This document shows, one piece after another, positions 6,297 through 7,866 of a stretch of DNA of 7,866 nucleotides. The notes below the pieces were generated by a model. It ran no database searches and was not told where the DNA came from. It saw nothing but the letters and a program-made list of their open reading frames with translations. Both the position numbers and the translations under genes were made by a program. Source of the DNA: a bacterium (Candidatus Ratteibacteria) CG_4_9_14_3_um_filter_41_21 (GTDB lineage Bacteria > Ratteibacteria > UBA8468); assembly GCA_002791075.1 (NCBI GenBank), contig PFWI01000205.1, positions 1 to 7,866 of the forward strand, written 5' to 3'. Position 1 is the first letter of the stretch. Every line of letters starts with the position of its first letter.

Positions 6297-7362
6297 TTTA
6301 GGTTTGGCTAATACTAATAAAATAGAAGCATTAAAAGAGTTATCTAATGAATATAAAAAAGCGGTTAACTATTTCCTCCAAATCCTTTCCTCAGAAAATA
6401 AACATATTCTAAGAGAATCGGAGGTCAAATCCTTTAATTCCTCTCTTTCCTATCGTTATAAACAATGTGCTAAAAGACAGGCAATGAAAATCTGGAAATC
6501 TTGGAGAAGGAATAAAAAGAAAGGGCAAATACCTGAATTTGATGGAGCTTTAATCTTAGATCATCGTTTTATTAAAGTAGAAAAAGCAAAAAATTCCAGT
6601 TTCGATTATTGGGTAAGAATAGCCATTTTAAAAAAGGGATACCCTATCTTAATTCCTATAAAGTCTTATGATTATGCTAATAATTACTTTGATAATTGGA
6701 AATTGGTAAATGGAGGTAGGCTCAGCCGGGAAGATGATAATTGGTTTTTATTATTGACCTTTGAAAAAGAAACACCACCAAAGAAAAAAGAAGGGAAAAT
6801 TATTGGAATAGACATTGGAATTAAAAAACTAATGGCTACTTCAGAGAAGGAATTTTATGGTAAAGACATAGAAAGGCTAATGGATAAGATACAAAAGAAA
6901 CAACAAGGTTCAAAAGCATTTAAGAGAGCAATAAAGGAAAGAGATTATTATGTGAACAAAACAGCCAAAGCTCTATCCTTAAATAACCTCAAAGCAATAG
7001 TAATGGAAAACATCAAGAATATTAAAAGGAATACCAAAAAAGAAAGAAGGTTGAGAAAAGAATTTAGAAGTAAGTTTCAAAAATGGACTTATCCCTTATT
7101 ATTTAGCAGGATAAATCAATTGTGTGAGATAAATGGCGTCCATTTCTTTACAATTGATCCTGCGTGGACATCACAAACCTGCAATAAATGTGGGTTTGTC
7201 CACGAGTTAAATAGGTGTGGCGAGATATTTTTGTGCAGGAATTGTGGCTACACACAGGATGCAGATTATAACGCATCTAAAAATATTCTTAAGACCTATT
7301 TAGCCCAGCAGTCTATGGTCGCTGGAAACATAAAAGCTAATAATGGAATATTTGTCCATTAA
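6274..7362 (+). CDS. tnpB: RNA-guided nuclease TnpB (RuvC-like), IS607-associated
   Basis: TnpB is the compact RuvC nuclease related to Cas12. It uses an omega RNA copied from the element's right end to cut DNA and so favours retention of the element. The 362-residue protein has an N-terminal RNA/DNA-binding part (1-170) followed by the split RuvC domain. RuvC-I is IGIDIGIKKL with Asp180, RuvC-II is VMENIKNI with Glu245, and RuvC-III is DADYNASKNI (329-338). The zinc ribbon between II and III has CNKC (303-306) and CRNC (321-324). All catalytic and zinc residues are present, so a working nuclease is likely. The stretch between RuvC-I and -II is short, with KERDYYVNKT rather than the longer NxRxDFxHK form seen in many TnpBs. 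The stop lies inside a hairpin that probably belongs to the omega RNA. Confidence 0.95.
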   Translation: MKRTLKFSLGLANTNKIEALKELSNEYKKAVNYFLQILSSENKHILRESEVKSFNSSLSYRYKQCAKRQAMKIWKSWRRNKKKGQIPEFDGALILDHRFIKVEKAKNSSFDYWVRIAILKKGYPILIPIKSYDYANNYFDNWKLVNGGRLSREDDNWFLLLTFEKETPPKKKEGKIIGIDIGIKKLMATSEKEFYGKDIERLMDKIQKKQQGSKAFKRAIKERDYYVNKTAKALSLNNLKAIVMENIKNIKRNTKKERRLRKEFRSKFQKWTYPLLFSRINQLCEINGVHFFTIDPAWTSQTCNKCGFVHELNRCGEIFLCRNCGYTQDADYNASKNILKTYLAQQSMVAGNIKANNGIFVH

Positions 7363-7378
7363 ATTAGCAACTATGAAG
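7305..7378 (+). ncRNA. candidate 3' part of the TnpB omega RNA and right end
   Basis: Two hairpins sit at the 3' end of tnpB. The first is CCAGC (7305-7309) paired with GCTGG (7321-7325). The second is stronger: GCTAATAATGGA (7336-7347) pairs with TCCATT (7355-7360) and ATTAGC (7363-7368), giving 12 base pairs with a two-base bulge at 7361-7362. It spans the tnpB stop codon. Omega RNAs of TnpB elements usually cover the 3' end of the gene and the right end, and the guide is the flank. Only 24 bases separate tnpB from yjbQ, so the scaffold must overlap the coding sequence. The 5' limit of the RNA is not visible, so the coordinates mark only its 3' structured part. Confidence 0.4.
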
Positions 7379-7381
7379 GAG
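7376..7381 (+). promoter_or_regulatory. ribosome binding site of yjbQ
   Basis: AAGGAG ends five bases before the ATG at 7387. If the element boundary lies at GG 7378-7379, its first bases come from the insertion and the rest from the original site. The uninterrupted site would have read GAGGAGAGTAAATGG. Confidence 0.75.
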
Positions 7382-7386
7382 AGTAA

Positions 7387-7782
7387 ATGGAAAAGATATT
7401 ATTGAAGACGACCGAACATACGGAATTTCTGGAGGTTACTTCAGAGATTGAAGGAGTTATTAAAAGGTTAAAGCTAAAGGATGGAATCTGTTTTCTTTAC
7501 GTTCCCCACACTACTGCCTCTATTTTTATCAACGAGAATGCCGACCCCTCGGTGAGAAAGGATATAAAAAACCATCTTGAAAGGTTAGTTCCTGAAAGAG
7601 GGAATTATCAACACTTAGAGGGCAACAGTCCCGCTCATATAAAGTCCACCCTTCTCGGCTCCTCTCTTTATCTTCCTGTTGAAGAAGGCAAACTCATTTT
7701 AGGCACCTGGCAGGGAATCTTTTTTGCCGAATTTGACGGACCGAGAAGAAGGGAAATCTGGGTAAAAGCAATTAAAACCTAA
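7387..7782 (+). CDS. yjbQ: YjbQ/UPF0047 family protein
   Basis: This 131-residue protein is a complete member of the UPF0047 family, small trimeric single-domain proteins. Some members have weak thiamine-phosphate synthase activity, but the true role is unsettled. The family marks are all present: VPHTTASIFINENADP (39-54) with His41, LEGNSPAHIKSTLLGSS (77-93) with His84, and LGTWQGIFFAEFDGPRRR (105-122). The conserved His and Glu residues are thought to bind a metal or phosphate. The length is normal and the start is set by AAGGAG at 7376-7381. It lies 24 bases after tnpB, so the element's promoter may now drive it. Before insertion it was probably directly downstream of the M24 gene. No thiamine gene is visible nearby. 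Confidence 0.93.
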   Translation: MEKILLKTTEHTEFLEVTSEIEGVIKRLKLKDGICFLYVPHTTASIFINENADPSVRKDIKNHLERLVPERGNYQHLEGNSPAHIKSTLLGSSLYLPVEEGKLILGTWQGIFFAEFDGPRRREIWVKAIKT

Positions 7783-7784
7783 CC

Positions 7785-7844
7785 TTATTTTAACGGATTG
7801 TTCTCTTCAACATATTCGCCTATTTCTTTAATTGCTTCAATCAT
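7785..7844 (-). pseudogene. possible gene remnant, 19 codons
   Basis: On the minus strand an ATG (7844-7842) opens MIEAIKEIGEYVEENNPLK and stops at TAA (7787-7785), three bases beyond the convergent yjbQ stop. The peptide looks like the start of a normal protein rather than random sequence. From memory it resembles the N-terminus of the Cas8b/Csh1 (TM1802-type) CRISPR proteins, which would make it a truncated or frameshifted remnant. No Shine-Dalgarno sequence is clear, and the sequence upstream of it leaves the window. It may instead be a chance frame. Confidence 0.2.
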
Positions 7845-7866
7845 AAAAGTTTAATCAGGTCTTCTT

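Larger units (their letters stand above)
5655..7378 (+). mobile_element. IS607-family element, about 1.72 kb, tnpA + tnpB
   Basis: The element carries a serine recombinase with an N-terminal helix-turn-helix and an overlapping TnpB, the gene pair that defines IS607. Members of the family insert between two G bases and leave no target duplication. On the plus strand no GG occurs between 5656 and the tnpA promoter, nor between the tnpB stop and 7378. I therefore place the ends at GG 5654-5655 and GG 7378-7379, which gives 1724 bases. This boundary is an inference, while the gene pair is directly seen. No terminal inverted repeats are visible, as expected for IS607. All motifs look intact, so the element may be active. 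It is more AT-rich than its neighbours. Confidence 0.72.

Overview
The window reads as accessory DNA from an uncultured, moderately AT-rich bacterium. Its genes are collinear, all of the clear genes are on the plus strand, and arginine codons are mostly AGA/AGG. The intergenic spaces hold two palindromic repeat families of the kind I associate with metagenome-derived candidate phyla. No rRNA, tRNA or CRISPR array is visible and nothing fixes the taxon, so this placement is an inference.

Left part (1-3214): a carbohydrate-related group. A sugar-phosphate isomerase/epimerase gene runs in from the left edge but carries an internal deletion with a frame change near 331-340, so only its N-terminal half and last ~40 residues remain. 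It is followed by an alpha/beta hydrolase of the acetyl-xylan-esterase-like type (470-1486) and a xylulokinase of the FGGY family (1700-3214). The 213-base gap between the last two is almost wholly a three-tier nested inverted repeat built from degenerate CAGAT-rich and CCACGAA-type motifs.

Middle part (3232-5660): two peptidase-fold genes, an M20 metallohydrolase with a complete metal site and an M24/creatinase-fold protein that lacks most of the canonical metal ligands. Between them lies a cluster of three REP-like hairpins, each with a GTAGT foot, one inverted and two direct.

Right part (about 5655-7378): a compact IS607-type element with a serine recombinase (tnpA) overlapping a TnpB RuvC nuclease (tnpB). 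A near-consensus extended -10 promoter reads into tnpA with essentially no leader. A 12-bp bulged hairpin straddles the tnpB stop and is a good candidate for the 3' end of the omega RNA and the element's right end. The only GG dinucleotides bracketing the element suggest it sits exactly between the end of the M24 gene and the ribosome binding site of yjbQ (7387-7782). That last gene encodes a YjbQ/UPF0047 protein. A 19-codon minus-strand open frame near the right edge may be the remnant of another gene.

Together the hydrolase, isomerase remnant and xylulokinase fit deacylation and catabolism of plant-type sugars. No gene links the peptidases or YjbQ directly to that role. The most unusual items are the metal-site-depleted M24 protein, the two different repeat families abutting start codons that lack ribosome binding sites, and the way the IS607-type element appears to supply the stop codon of its upstream neighbour.
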